Notes: generated from the sequence alone by a model not told the origin. A DNA stretch of 64,000 bases from Candidatus Tectimicrobiota bacterium (GCA_026005175.1 BPKO01000001.1:372001-436000); one strand, 5' to 3'; shown: positions 38,849 through 50,984, counted from the stretch's first letter. A program made the numbers and translations.

Positions 38849-38877
38849 TTGACAAGGAGGCTGCGGCGCCTTACACT
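38849..38877 (+). promoter_or_regulatory. Promoter for mobA
   Basis: TTGACA (38849-38854), 17 nt spacer, TACACT (38872-38877), 25 nt before the mobA ATG. Back to back with the fdh promoter, so both may be controlled together. Confidence 0.6.
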
Positions 38878-38902
38878 GCTGGCGTCAAGCGGGAGAGCCA
38901 GG

Positions 38903-39512
38903 ATGCGGCCACAAGAGCAGACCGTCACCGGGGTGGTCCTGGCCGGCGGGCAGAGCCGGCGCATGGGACAAAACAAGGCGCTCTTGCCGCTTGGTGGCGT
39001 GCGGCTCATCGAGCGCGTGGTGGGCGTCCTGCAACAAGTCTTTTCCTCCCTGCTTTTGGTCACCAACAGCCCGGAAGTGTTTGCCGACTTGGGGCTGCCC
39101 ATGGTGCAGGACGTCTACCCTGGCAAAGGCTCGCTGGGGGGAATTTACAGCGCCATTTACCATGCCCCGACGCCGTACTGCTTCGTGGTCGCCTGTGACA
39201 TGCCGTTTCTGCACACGGGCGTCATCCGCTTCCTGCTGGAACACCTCGGCGCTTACGATGTGGTGATGCCTGTGGTGCGGGGCGAGATGCAACCCTTGCA
39301 CGCCATTTACAGCAAGGCGTGCCTGGCTCCCATTGCCCGGCGTCTTGAGGCCAACCGCCTGAAGATTGTGGAGTTTCTGCCCGAGGTGCGCGTTTGCACG
39401 GTGCCGGAGCATGCGTTGCGTGCCCTTGACCCCGAGCTGCGCACCTTCCAGAACCTCAACACGCCTGAAGAATATGCCGCGGCCCCAGCGCCTCCTGTCG
39501 CCTTCCGGTTAG
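38903..39512 (+). CDS. mobA: Molybdenum cofactor guanylyltransferase MobA
   Basis: Adds GMP to molybdopterin to make the MGD cofactor needed by formate dehydrogenase, which is divergent next door. TVTGVVLAGGQSRRMGQNKA with the GGxSxRMGxxK motif, YCFVVACDMPFLHTGVIRFL, VMPVVRGEMQPLHAIYSKAC. As printed the frame runs on across efp. Removing one C from GGCCCC near 39484 gives EYAAAQRLLSPSG-stop at 39512 and 202 residues, the usual length, ending 3 nt into the convergent efp end. This repair is inferred. Confidence 0.9.
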
Positions 39513-40073
39513 CTTACGCGCGCCACGTACTTGCCCTCCGAAGTGTCGACGCGAATCACGTCGCCCTCGGAGACAAATTGGGGCACTTGCACCACCAGAC
39601 CGGTTTCGACTTTGGCCGGCTTCATCGACGCCGTGGCGGTGGCCCCGCGCAGTGTCGGCTCGGTCTCTAGCACCCGCAAGTCCACCGTAGAGGGCAAAGT
39701 CACGCCAATGGGCTGGGCCGGCGAAAAAGTCGACCGTGACCCGGGTATTGGGTACCAAGTAGGGGAGGCAGTCCTCGAGCAAATCGCGGTGGAGGTAGAC
39801 CTGCTCGTAGGTCTCCGGGTGCATGAAGACGTACTGATTCCCCTCGCTGTAGAGGAAGTCCATTTCCTGGGACTCCAGGGTGGCCCGCTCGATGCGATCC
39901 GTGGAGCGGAACCGCTGCTCGACTTTGGTGCCAGTGTGGATGCTCCGCAGCGTGGTCTGCACCAGCCCTCGCTTGTTGCCCGGCGTCAGGTGTTGCATGG
40001 CCAGGACGCGGTAGAGTTCTCCGTCAACGTGAATGATCATCCCGACACGGAGCTGCGTGGCAGAAATGTACAT
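39509..40073 (-). CDS. efp: Elongation factor P, one frameshift
   Basis: Relieves ribosome stalling at polyproline stretches. 187 residues after removing one base from GGGCC near 39717, which joins VDFFAGQPIG to VTLPSTVDLRVLETEP. KOW-like N-terminal domain MYISATQLRVGMIIHVDGEL; C-terminal OB domain with VETGLVVQVPQFVSEGDVIR, the EF-P signature. The loop that carries the modified residue reads LTPGNKRGLVQ, so the tip differs from the PGKGQ and SGRNAA types. 18 nt from the upstream DUF2058 gene. Confidence 0.93.
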
Positions 40074-40091
40074 CGAAGCTGCTTCCCTCCT

Positions 40092-40538
40092 CTAAAAACG
40101 ACCGTTGAAAAAGCGAATGTATGCCGGCTCGAGGCGGGCGATGTAGGGCACCGCCTCGCCCTCGACAAGGACATAGCGCGGTTCGGGAGGGCCAGGCCGC
40201 TCGACGATGGCCACCTCTCCGGCGTCGAGCCGCCGCGCCGTCTGCTCCGAGACGTACAGGTGCCAGATGGTGTGGTGGCGCGTCGGGAAGTACCAGCGCC
40301 GCGAGGCGCTCTCCTCTTCAGGCAAGGCCCAGTAGTCGACGATGTAGCGCACCTGCAGGTCTCTTTCCTCGGCGCTCGGGAGCTCTTGGGCACGCAGTGG
40401 CGCGGCGGCCGGGGCCGCCGCGTGGCGCGCTTCCCGCTGCCGGGGAGAGCGCCGCGAATGCCCCTCCCGTTCCACGCGTTGCAGCTGTTCGGTGGTAATG
40501 AGTCCGGCTTTGAGGAGCTGATCGCGCAAACTCTGCAT
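40092..40538 (-). CDS. DUF2058 (YaiL-like) nucleic-acid-associated protein
   Basis: 148 residues. N-terminus MQSLRDQLLKAGLITTEQLQRV with basic stretch SRRSPRQREARHAAAP, then a beta domain: YFPTRHHTIWHLYVSEQTAR, RLDAGEVAIVERPGPP, RYVLVEGEAVPYIARLEPAY. This matches the DUF2058/YaiL layout (charged helical N-terminus and conserved C-terminal beta domain). Function is unsettled; the family is described as nucleoprotein- or polynucleotide-associated. Start ATG follows AGAGGAG. Lies just upstream of efp, which may suggest a translation link. Confidence 0.72.
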   Translation of the reverse strand: MQSLRDQLLKAGLITTEQLQRVEREGHSRRSPRQREARHAAAPAAAPLRAQELPSAEERDLQVRYIVDYWALPEEESASRRWYFPTRHHTIWHLYVSEQTARRLDAGEVAIVERPGPPEPRYVLVEGEAVPYIARLEPAYIRFFNGRF

Positions 40539-40606
40539 GGCCTGCTCCTCTGGGACAATTGACTGGCCCTTACATCGTACCAAGGCCCACCCAAAGCGAC
40601 AAGCCC

Positions 40607-42733
40607 TTAGCCCACGGTGGCCAGCGCCAGGCGCTCGCCCCAGCGCTGCTGGGCGGCGGCCAGCAGCGTCTGGTGTGCCTGGAGCTGGGGATCCGCTTCC
40701 AGGAGGGCAAAGGCTGCCTGGCGGGCCTGCTCGAGCAAGGCCCCGTGCCGCAGTAGACTGCCGACCTTGAGCTCCGGCAGGCCGGCCTGCTTGGTGCCCA
40801 GGAGCTCTCCTGGGCCGCGCAGGCGCAGGTCCTGCTCCGCCACGTAAAAGCCGTCTGTACTTTCCTGCAAGACGCGCAGCCGCTGCCGCCCTTCCCGGCT
40901 GAGGGCATTGCCGGCCACCAGCACGCAGAAGGCCTGCGCCGCGCCGCGGCCGACGCGGCCGCGCAGCTGGTGGAGTTGGGCCAGGCCGAAGCGCTCGGCG
41001 TTCTCGATCACCATTACCGTGGCGTTGGGGACGTCGATGCCCACCTCGACCACCGTGGTGCTGACCAAGATATCGAGCTGGCGCGCTTTGAAGGCCTGCA
41101 TGACGGCCTCTTTCTCCTCTGGCGGCAGGCGGCCGTGCAGGAGGCCGAGGCGGTAGGCCGGAAAGACGTCGCGCTGCAGGCGCTGCATGGCGGCCACCGC
41201 AGCCTCCAAGTCAAGCTGCTCCGAGGTCTCGATCAGCGGGTAGACGATATAGGCCTGGTGGCCGCGGGCTACCTCGCGATGGATAAGGTCATAGGCTCGC
41301 TGGCGCTGGGCGGCGGTGAGCACCAGGGTGCGTACCGGCAGGCGCCCTGGCGGCAGCTCGTCGATCACCGAGAGGTCGAGGTCGCCGTAGAGGGTCATAG
41401 CCAGGGTGCGCGGAATGGGGGTGGCGGTCATCACCAAGACGTCTGGGGCCAGGCCTTTTGCGCGCAGGCGGGGCCCCGCTGCAGCACGCCAAAGCGGTGT
41501 TGCTCGTCCACCACCACCATGGCCAGGCGGTGAAAAGTCACCTCCTCGTAAATAAGGGCGTGCGTGCCCACCACCAGCGGCACCTCGCCGCGGGCAATGC
41601 GGGCCAAGAGCGCCTGGCGGGGCTTGCCCTTAACGGCGCTGGTCAGCAGGGCCACTTCCACCGCCAGCGGGCGCAGCAGCGCGCGCAGCGTGGCATAGTG
41701 CTGTTCGGCCAGAATCTCGGTAGGGGCCATGAGGGCCGCCTGCAGCCCGTTGGACACCGCCATGAGCATGGCCAAGGCGGCCACCACCGTCTTGCCGCTG
41801 CCCACATCGCCTTGTAGCAGGCGGTTCATGGGGTAAGGGCGCTGCAGATCGGCCAGGATCTCGAGCAAGACGCGGTGCTGGGCGGCGGTGAGGCGAAAAG
41901 GCAGCTGGCGCAGCAGGCGCTCCCCGAGGTGATTGGGCTGGCAGTAGGGGAACGCGCGCGGCTCTTGCTGCCCGGCGCGGCGGCGCAGCGCCAAGCCCAG
42001 CTCGAGCAGGAAAAACTCTTCGAAAGCGAGCCGCCGATGAAATGGCGTGAGCTGGTCGTTGCACTGTGCGACATCGAGGTGGGCGTCGGGGAAGTGGACC
42101 TGGCGCAGCGCCTCGCGCAGCGCTGGCAGGCCGTACGTCTGGCAGAGGCTGGCCGGCAAGGTCTCCGGCACCAGCGGCACGTAGGTGTCGACCACGTGCT
42201 TCATCAGGGTGCGCATGGCTTTCTGGGGCAGGGCCGGCGGTAAGTGGGTAGACGGGCACGAGGCGACCGAAGTGCACCGACTCGGCCTCGTCGTGGTCTA
42301 GCGGCTCAAGGTCGGGGTGGACCGCTTCTAGCGCTCCGGTGTAGGGGTTCGCGGTCACCAGGGCGCTGCCCACCACCCGCATTCCCGCGGGAAAGCGAGC
42401 TCGCAGCGAGGCGCCAGGGGTATGGAACCATTTGCAGGTCAGCGTGCCGCTGGCATCGTGCAGGGTCAGCGTCACCAACGCCTTGCCTGTCCGGCTCTGG
42501 TGCTGCGCCATGGCCCCCACCGTACCGCAAAACGTCTGCCGCTGTCCTGGTTGCAAGCGGCGCAAGGGCACCGGCTGGCGGCGGTCTTCGTAGCGCAGGG
42601 GCAAGAACCACAGCAGGTCTTCGACGGTGTGCAGTCCCAGCTTGGCCAGCAAGGCGGCGCGCCGCGGCCCGACGCCGCGAATAAACTGCACTGGCATCTT
42701 CAAGCGGGCCGCCGGCTCAGCGCTGCCCGACAT
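40607..42733 (-). CDS. recG: ATP-dependent DNA helicase RecG, two frameshifts
   Basis: Branch-migration helicase that rescues stalled forks. About 707 residues after repair. N-terminal wedge/OB domain (VGPRRAALLAKLGLHTVEDL, LWFLPLRYEDRR); Walker A LLQGDVGSGKTVVAALAM; motif II VVDEQHRFGVLQR (DEQH); motif III MTATPIPRTLAMTLYGDLD; C-terminal GRVGRGAAQAFCVL and TRG-like DLRLRGPGELLGTKQAGLP. Frame breaks near 42233 (GGGCC) and at 41470-41477 (GGGGCCCC); removing one and two bases restores it. Strong ribosome binding site AGGAGGAG. Divergent from rpmB. Confidence 0.92.
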
Positions 42734-42746
42734 TTCTCCTCCTGCC

Positions 42747-42775
42747 TTGCGCCACGCCGTAGAATATGCTAGGGT
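42747..42775 (+). promoter_or_regulatory. Promoter for rpmB
   Basis: TTGCGC (42747-42752), 17 nt spacer, TAGGGT (42770-42775), 38 nt before the rpmB ATG. Weak match. Confidence 0.35.
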
Positions 42776-42813
42776 TATCGGCACACCGCGTACGGGAGAG
42801 AGGGAAGCAATTC

Positions 42814-43005
42814 ATGGCTCGTCGCTGCGAGATCTGCGGAAAAGGGCCGCAGTTTGGCCACGCCATCAGCCACGCCCACAACGTCACCAAGCGGCGCTGG
42901 AACCCGAACCTGCAGCGGATGCGCGTGCAAACCCCCACAGGGGTCCGGCGCCTGCGCGTCTGCACGCGCTGCCTGCGCAGTGGCAGGGTGCAGAAGGCCT
43001 CCTGA
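42814..43005 (+). CDS. rpmB: 50S ribosomal protein L28
   Basis: 63-residue large-subunit protein: [37 protein letters not shown]. It keeps two CxxC pairs (CEIC and CTRC), so it is the zinc-binding C+ form. Ribosome binding site GAGAGAGGG. Single gene between the divergent recG and the convergent relA. Confidence 0.96.
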   Translation: MARRCEICGKGPQFGHAISHAHNVTKRRWNPNLQRMRVQTPTGVRRLRVCTRCLRSGRVQKAS

Positions 43006-43008
43006 GCT

Positions 43009-45206
<2,198 letters not shown>

Positions 45207-45239
45207 GGCATGGGTTTCCTACGTTGGCCCTCTCGCCGA

Positions 45240-45268
45240 ACTATACCCCTGCCCCTGCGGAAAGTCAA
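45240..45268 (-). promoter_or_regulatory. Promoter for relA/spoT
   Basis: Minus strand TTGACT (45268-45263), 17 nt spacer, TATAGT (45245-45240), 33 nt before the ATG. Confidence 0.65.
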
Positions 45269-45285
45269 GCAACCGCCCGTGACAC

Positions 45286-45314
45286 TTGCACTTTGCCCAT
45301 CGATCGCGTATATT
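45286..45314 (+). promoter_or_regulatory. Promoter for the TPR protein gene
   Basis: TTGCAC (45286-45291), 17 nt spacer, TATATT (45309-45314), 44 nt before the ATG; divergent from the relA promoter. Confidence 0.55.
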
Positions 45315-45358
45315 TCGCGAAACTTCTTGCTTTGCTCTGCGGCGGGGCATTTTAGACG

Positions 45359-48106
45359 ATGTGGGGCAGCGTCCCGCAACGGACACCGCTGGCTCGATGC
45401 CGCAGCCAGTCTCACCGCATAGGTATTGGCCTGTTCGTGCTTGCCCTGGCGGCGCCTGGCCTGTGGGCGGCCTCTCCAGAAGAGAGCGCGTATCGCGCCA
45501 TTGCCCGGGCCGCGGCGGCGGCGGCGCACGCGCAGGTAATCGAGGAGGGACGCCGTTTCCTGCAGCGCTATCCGCAAAGCCCGCGGCGCCCCGAAGTGCT
45601 CTTTTGGCTTGCCGAAGCCCTCTATGCCACGGGCAGTTACCACCAAGCGGCCGCCGCCTACCGGACGCTGGTTGAAACGTTTCCCGACTTTCCCCAGCTC
45701 GAGACGGCCCTCCGGCATTTGGCCATGAGCAAGGCGCAGCGGCAGCAGTACGAGGAGGCGATCGCCGCCTGGCACCAGCTGCTCCTGCGCTTCCCAGGCC
45801 TGCCGGATCAACCCCACATCCTCTGGCAACTGGCCACCCTCTACGTCAAGCAGGGGCAGTTTGCCGAAGCGTTGCCCCTCTATCAGCAGCTGCTGCACCT
45901 CGATGCCCCCCCCGTGCCGCGGGCGGAGCTGCTGCGCCACCTGGGGGATGGTTACTGGTATGCCCAGCAGTGGTCCCAGGCGCAGGACGTCTACCGGCGC
46001 CTCATCCAGCAGTTTCCAGAGAGTGAAGCGGCCTATCGGGCGCACCTGCGGCTGGGCGCGATTGCCCTTGCCCAGGAGCGCTTTGCCGCAGCCCAGAACC
46101 ACTTTCAGCTAGTGGCCACCGCTGCCCCGGCGCCGCTGGCGGCCGAGGCACACCGTGCGCTTGCCTGGGTATTCTACGAGCAGGGGCAGGTGGCCGCTGC
46201 CGCCACGTACCTCTACGAGCAGGGGCTGCTGGCCCAGCCCACTCCCACAGGGGAGATACTGGAGCAAGGCCACGACTTGCTCCTGCTGCAAGACTACGAG
46301 GCGGCCGTTGCGCTGCTGGCCCAGCCCCTGCCCGCTACGGCGACGGCAGAGGAGGCCCAGTGGTGGCTTTGGTTCCTGGCCCAGGCCTATGCGGGCAAAG
46401 GGGAACAAGAAAGGGCTCGGGACGTCCTGGCCCAGCTGCAGGAGCGCTTCCCCGCCGGATCCCGGGCTACAGCAGCCCGGCGCTGGCACGCCGAATTGCT
46501 CCTGGAGCCGCAAGCCACTGCGGCAGCACTGGTCGCCTATCAGGCGGCCCTGGAGCAGACCGACGACCTTGAGGCGCGCGAGCAGCTCCTTTTTGCGCTC
46601 GCCGAGCTCCACGAAAAACGTGGAGCTTTTGCCGAGGCCACGGAGACCTGGCAGCGACTGAGACGGCTGTCGCCTTTTAGCCCGCAGCGCTTCGACGTCG
46701 CGCTGCGCCTGGGCGCTGCCCTGGTGCGGCAAGGTACTTACCCCACGGCTATTGTTCTCTACCGCGACCTCCTCCAGCAGCCGCTTGCCGCTCCCCAGCG
46801 CCAGCGGGTGCAGCTGGCCTTGGCCTGGGCGTACCTCAAAAGCAAAGCGTATCCGCAGGCGCTCGAAGTCTATGCTGCCCTGCTTGAGGAGCGCCCTGGC
46901 GCCGACGTTGCGGCCGAGGCCCACTTCTGGCGCGGTTGGATCTGGCAGCAGCAGGGGGAACTGGCGGCGGCCAAAGAGGCCTGGCAGGCGGTGCTGGCCG
47001 TTGCCACCTCGGCGGCCCGCCGCAGTGAGGCCCTGTGGCGCCTGGGTAGCGTGCTGCTGGCCCTGGGTGAGCCGGCAGCGGCGTGTAAGTCCCTGCGGCA
47101 AGTGGTGCAGGAGCACGCCACCACCCCCTATGCGTTGTTTGCCGCCTGGCGCTGGCAGCGCTGCCTGCTGGAGGGCAAGCAGTACCGCGACGCCTTGGAG
47201 CACGACGCCGCGTTTGTGCGGCACGACCCGCTGGGCCCCCTGCGGGCGGCCCGCCTCTTTGCCCAAGGCGAAGCGCTCTTTGAGAAGAAACAGTACGAGC
47301 AGGCCCGCGCCCTCTTCCGGCGCTTGCTGGCGCAGCCAGTGCGCACGCCGCTTTCCGACGAAGCGCTCTTTATGATGGCCGAGAGCTACCTCGCTCAAGG
47401 CGACCACCGCCACGCCCTGCACGCCTACCGTCGCCTCACCGAGATGTTTGCTGCTTCTCCCCTTGCCCCCGTGGCCCACTACCGCCTCGGGCTGCTCTTT
47501 GAGCGTGCCGGGCTGCTGGAGGAAGCCGCACAAGCGCTCCGCGCCGCCTTACACGGGACAGCCCCGCCTGAGCTGCACGCCCGCGTGCGCTACCGCCTTG
47601 GCAAAGTGCTGCTGGCGCTGCAGCAGCCCGACGCCGCCCGACCTCTCCTGCGACAGCTATGGCAAGACCGCCAGGCTTTTGCTACTCTCAGTACTGGAGA
47701 GCAACTCGATACGGGGCTGCTGCTGCAGCGGCTCAGCGAGTACGAGGCTGCGATAGCCCTCTTTGCGCGGCTCAGTCAGGAAGCCAGCAGCGAACGCGAA
47801 CGGGTGGAGGCCTTGTTCTGGCAAGCGGAGACTTACCAGCTCAGCGGCGATGCGGCTGCGGCGCTGCAGCTCTACCGGCGCCTTGCCCAGGCGTTTCCCC
47901 AGCAGGGGCTGTGGGCGCGCACTGCCCTCTTTCGCGCCGGGGAGCTTTACGAAGGACAACAGCAGTACGAGGCGGCGCTTGCCATGTACCGGCGTGTGGT
48001 GGCGCTCGACCCCCACGATGCGTACGGCCGCTTTGCCGCCGCCCGCATTCGCGCCCTGCAAGCTTCCCAGCGCCGCAGTGCCGATTCGCCGTCGGGAAAG
48101 GAGTAA
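45359..48106 (+). CDS. Large periplasmic tetratricopeptide-repeat protein
   Basis: 915 residues made almost wholly of TPR-type helical repeats behind a signal peptide (GIGLFVLALAAPGLWAASP, cleavage near residue 38). Examples: RRPEVLFWLAEALYATGSYH, ILWQLATLYVKQGQFAEALP, AAYRAHLRLGAIALAQERFA, ALFMMAESYLAQGDHRHALH. No catalytic domain is seen. Such proteins scaffold outer-membrane or periplasmic complexes. It leads two DUF507 genes (4 nt to the first), so the three are likely one operon. Function unknown. Confidence 0.85.
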   Translation: MWGSVPQRTPLARCRSQSHRIGIGLFVLALAAPGLWAASPEESAYRAIARAAAAAAHAQVIEEGRRFLQRYPQSPRRPEVLFWLAEALYATGSYHQAAAAYRTLVETFPDFPQLETALRHLAMSKAQRQQYEEAIAAWHQLLLRFPGLPDQPHILWQLATLYVKQGQFAEALPLYQQLLHLDAPPVPRAELLRHLGDGYWYAQQWSQAQDVYRRLIQQFPESEAAYRAHLRLGAIALAQERFAAAQNHFQLVATAAPAPLAAEAHRALAWVFYEQGQVAAAATYLYEQGLLAQPTPTGEILEQGHDLLLLQDYEAAVALLAQPLPATATAEEAQWWLWFLAQAYAGKGEQERARDVLAQLQERFPAGSRATAARRWHAELLLEPQATAAALVAYQAALEQTDDLEAREQLLFALAELHEKRGAFAEATETWQRLRRLSPFSPQRFDVALRLGAALVRQGTYPTAIVLYRDLLQQPLAAPQRQRVQLALAWAYLKSKAYPQALEVYAALLEERPGADVAAEAHFWRGWIWQQQGELAAAKEAWQAVLAVATSAARRSEALWRLGSVLLALGEPAAACKSLRQVVQEHATTPYALFAAWRWQRCLLEGKQYRDALEHDAAFVRHDPLGPLRAARLFAQGEALFEKKQYEQARALFRRLLAQPVRTPLSDEALFMMAESYLAQGDHRHALHAYRRLTEMFAASPLAPVAHYRLGLLFERAGLLEEAAQALRAALHGTAPPELHARVRYRLGKVLLALQQPDAARPLLRQLWQDRQAFATLSTGEQLDTGLLLQRLSEYEAAIALFARLSQEASSERERVEALFWQAETYQLSGDAAAALQLYRRLAQAFPQQGLWARTALFRAGELYEGQQQYEAALAMYRRVVALDPHDAYGRFAAARIRALQASQRRSADSPSGKE

Positions 48107-48110
48107 CCCC

Positions 48111-48392
48111 ATGCGCTTACGCAAGGAGATGATCGAGTACATCGCCAGGCAGATCACCGCCAATCTTGTCGACAAGGGGTTGGTGGCGCTCAGCGTCCCG
48201 GCCGAGAAGCTGGCCGCCGAGCTCCGCCGGCTGATCACCGAAGACCTGCTCGTTGAAGACCGCCTCAACGAAGAAGTGAAAGCCATTCTGCGCGCCCATG
48301 CCGCCGAAATGGACCGCCACAACGTGGATTACGCGCGCATGTTTGCCATGGTCAAACGGCAGCTGATCAAAGAACGCGGGCTGATTCTCTGA
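48111..48392 (+). CDS. DUF507 family protein (first copy)
   Basis: 93 residues: KEMIEYIARQITANLVDKGL, then LITEDLLVEDRLNEEVKAIL and DYARMFAMVKRQLIKERGLI. The DUF507 family is small, helical, soluble and without known function; it is found mostly in Aquificota, Desulfobacterota, Nitrospirota and relatives. Ribosome binding site AAAGGAG. A second DUF507 gene follows 29 nt later. Confidence 0.85.
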   Translation: MRLRKEMIEYIARQITANLVDKGLVALSVPAEKLAAELRRLITEDLLVEDRLNEEVKAILRAHAAEMDRHNVDYARMFAMVKRQLIKERGLIL

Positions 48393-48421
48393 AGCCCCCA
48401 CCTAGTCAGGGAGGGCAGCCT

Positions 48422-48694
48422 ATGGCGCTGTCACGGGAGAAAGTCAACCATCTCTCGCAAATCCTCATTCGCGGGCTGCAGCAGTTCCCCGGCGTGACGC
48501 TGCAAGCCCCGGCCAACACGGTGCGTCTGGAAATCGTCAACACGTTTCAGCAGGCGCTCAAGCTCGAAGAGGCCATCGACGCCGCGGTGCGACAAAAGCT
48601 CGCTTCCTACTCGCGCCGCATCGTCGAGGGCAGCCGCGAGTGGGACGTGATGTACCAGAAGCTCTACGAAGAAGAATTCGCCAGGCGCCTCTGA
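48422..48694 (+). CDS. DUF507 family protein (second copy)
   Basis: 90 residues: EKVNHLSQILIRGLQQFPGV, then VRLEIVNTFQQALKLEEAID and GSREWDVMYQKLYEEEFARR. A diverged neighbour of the first DUF507 gene, likely an ancient tandem duplication; the two may form a heterodimer (inference). Ribosome binding site GGGAGGGCAG. Confidence 0.85.
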   Translation: MALSREKVNHLSQILIRGLQQFPGVTLQAPANTVRLEIVNTFQQALKLEEAIDAAVRQKLASYSRRIVEGSREWDVMYQKLYEEEFARRL

Positions 48695-48725
48695 AGCGGG
48701 TGCACTGCCCTGCCCGCGCGGCGCT

Positions 48726-50510
48726 TCAGTCTTCCTCGTAGAGGCGCTCGAGCTGGGCTTGGTATTTTTGCAAGATCACCTGGCGCCGTACTTTCAAGGT
48801 GGGCGTGAGCTCGCCGCTTTCCTGGGTGAAGTCCTCCGGTGCAATGAGAAACTTCTTGATGGTCTCGTAGGAGGCTAGCTGCGCGTTGATGGCGGCGACG
48901 CGCTGGGCGATAAGCTGGTAGATGGCCGGGTGGGTGGCCAGCGCTTCGGGGCTGGAGGCGGGGATACCGTGCTGGCGGGCGTAGTTGGCCACTTCTTCCT
49001 GGTCCAAGGTCAGGATCGCCGTCAGGTACTTGCGGCCGTCGCCGTAGACCATCGCCTGGCTAATGTAGCGGTCGGTTTTGAGCAGGTTTTCGATGTTCTG
49101 GGGGGCGATGTTCTTGCCGCCTGAAGTGACGATAATGTCTTTTTTGCGGTCGGTAATGCGGAGGAAGCCCTCGGCATCCAGTTCGCCGATATCCCCGGTG
49201 GCCAGCCAGCCATCCTCGCGAAACACGGCTGCTGTCTCCTGAGGCCGCTTGTAGTAGCCTTTGGCCACGTTGGGGCCGCGAGCAAGGATTTCGCCGTCCG
49301 GCGCCAGGCGGATTTCCACCCCGGGCAGCGGCAAGCCCACCGTTCCGAACTTGTAGCGGTCGAGGCGGTTCACCGTCAGCGCCGGACAGCTCTCGGTAAG
49401 CCCGTAGCCTTCCAGGATGAGAATGCCCGCGGCGTGGAAAAACTCGGCAATCTCCTTGGCCAGCGGAGCGCCACCCGAGACAAAGTAGCGCAGGCGCCCT
49501 CCCACGGCCTGGTGGAGCTTGCGAAAGACCAGGAGGTGGGCCAAGCGGTAGGCTGCCCCGAGCCACAGCGGCACGGGTTGGCGCTGCTGTTGGCGCCTGC
49601 TGACGCGCCGGCCAATCCCCACGCACCATTGAAACAGCGCTTTTTTTAGCGGTGAGCCGCTGGCGGCAGCCGCCTGCACGCGGGCATACATCTTCTCGTA
49701 GACACGGGGCACGGCAAACATGAGCATGGGGCGCACTTCGCGCAGGTTTTGCGGCAAGGCCTCGATACTTTCGGCAAAGGCGGTGGTGAGCCCCACGTAC
49801 AGCCCCAGGAACGCCTCGAGGCGAGCAAAAGAATGGGCAAGGGGCAAAAAGAGCAGGTTGACGTCCCCTTCCTGGGCGTCCATGATCTGGGCACAGCTCT
49901 CAACCATGAACAGGTGGTTGCCATGCGTTTGCACCACCCCTTTGGGCGGCCCGGTGGTGCCCGAGGTGTAGACGTACGTCGCCTCCGTCTCGGGAGACAG
50001 GCCCCGCAACCGCGCCTCCAGCTCCGGCTCGAGGTCTGGCGTGCCGTGCGCGCCCAGCTGTTCCAGGGTCAACACCCAAGCGTCGGCGGTGGGTGCCTCG
50101 TGCAGGAGGATTGCCTGGCGCAAGGTGGGGACCTGCGCGCGCACCTGGTGCAGCTTGGCCAGCTGCTGCGGCGTGTCCACAAAGGCCAGGGTGACCTCGG
50201 CGTCGTTGAGGATGTAAGCCACCTGCGCCGACGTCAGGGAGGGATAAACGGGCACCGTGATGCCGGCAGCGGTCAGAATGGCCAAGTCGCACTGCACCCA
50301 TTCGGCACAGCTGTCGGCCAGCAGCGCCACGCGCTCGCCCGGCTGCAGCCCCAAGGCAATCAGCCCGCGGGCCAGAGCCCGCACCCGCTCCTGGAGCGCC
50401 TGCCAGGAAATCGCCTGCCACTGGCCGTGGCGTTTGACTAGCTGCGCCGGGCGTGCGCCGCGTGGCGCCGCGCGGGTGAAAAACATCTGAGGAAGACTCT
50501 GCCACGTCAT
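48726..50510 (-). CDS. Long-chain fatty acid--CoA ligase (FadD15-like)
   Basis: Activates fatty acids to acyl-CoA through an acyl-adenylate, feeding the acyl-CoA dehydrogenases in this window. 594 residues. P-loop-like YVYTSGTTGPPKGVVQTHGN near residue 178; ILEGYGLTESCPALTVNRLD; TGDIGELDAEGFLRITDRKK; C-terminal hinge region DIIVTSGGKNIAPQNIENLL. The long linker with FPRVYEKM-type AVPRVYEKMYARVQAAAA is typical of the FadD15 group. 21 nt downstream of dtd. Confidence 0.92.
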   Translation of the reverse strand: MTWQSLPQMFFTRAAPRGARPAQLVKRHGQWQAISWQALQERVRALARGLIALGLQPGERVALLADSCAEWVQCDLAILTAAGITVPVYPSLTSAQVAYILNDAEVTLAFVDTPQQLAKLHQVRAQVPTLRQAILLHEAPTADAWVLTLEQLGAHGTPDLEPELEARLRGLSPETEATYVYTSGTTGPPKGVVQTHGNHLFMVESCAQIMDAQEGDVNLLFLPLAHSFARLEAFLGLYVGLTTAFAESIEALPQNLREVRPMLMFAVPRVYEKMYARVQAAAASGSPLKKALFQWCVGIGRRVSRRQQQRQPVPLWLGAAYRLAHLLVFRKLHQAVGGRLRYFVSGGAPLAKEIAEFFHAAGILILEGYGLTESCPALTVNRLDRYKFGTVGLPLPGVEIRLAPDGEILARGPNVAKGYYKRPQETAAVFREDGWLATGDIGELDAEGFLRITDRKKDIIVTSGGKNIAPQNIENLLKTDRYISQAMVYGDGRKYLTAILTLDQEEVANYARQHGIPASSPEALATHPAIYQLIAQRVAAINAQLASYETIKKFLIAPEDFTQESGELTPTLKVRRQVILQKYQAQLERLYEED

Positions 50511-50531
50511 GGCCTTTCCCTCCCGCTGCCC

Positions 50532-50984
50532 TCACGAAGTCGTCGCAGGGCTTTCGAGAAGAAGCGTCACCGGCCCGTCGTTGACCAGGTGGACCTGCAT
50601 GCGGGCACCAAAGATGCCCTGCGCGACGGGCACGCCGCAGCGGGCCACCGCCGCGATAAAGTCGCGGTAGAGGGGCTCGGCGCGCTCAGGCGGGGCCGCC
50701 TGCGTAAACGACGGTCGCCGCCCCTTGCGGCAGTCGGCATACAGGGTGAACTGGGACACCACCAGCACCGCCCCGCCGGTTTGCCGCACGTCGAGGTTCA
50801 TCTTGCCTTGCTCGTCTTCGAAGATCCGCAGCGTCACCAGCTTGTGGGCCAGGGCGTGTGCCTCTTGCGCGGTGTCTTGGCAATGGACGCCAAGGAGCAC
50901 CAGCAGCCCCGGCCCGATCGCCGCCACCGTCTGGCCACTTGCCTGGACTTCGGCCCGTGCTACCCGCTGCACCAGCGCTCGCAT
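50532..50984 (-). CDS. dtd: D-aminoacyl-tRNA deacylase
   Basis: Hydrolyses D-amino acids from tRNA. 150 residues with [13 protein letters not shown] at the N-terminus, [20 protein letters not shown] (the SQxTL motif) and the cross-subunit GlyPro motif [12 protein letters not shown] near the C-terminus. First gene of a dtd-fadD pair with a promoter at 51012-51040. Confidence 0.95.
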   Translation of the reverse strand: MRALVQRVARAEVQASGQTVAAIGPGLLVLLGVHCQDTAQEAHALAHKLVTLRIFEDEQGKMNLDVRQTGGAVLVVSQFTLYADCRKGRRPSFTQAAPPERAEPLYRDFIAAVARCGVPVAQGIFGARMQVHLVNDGPVTLLLESPATTS

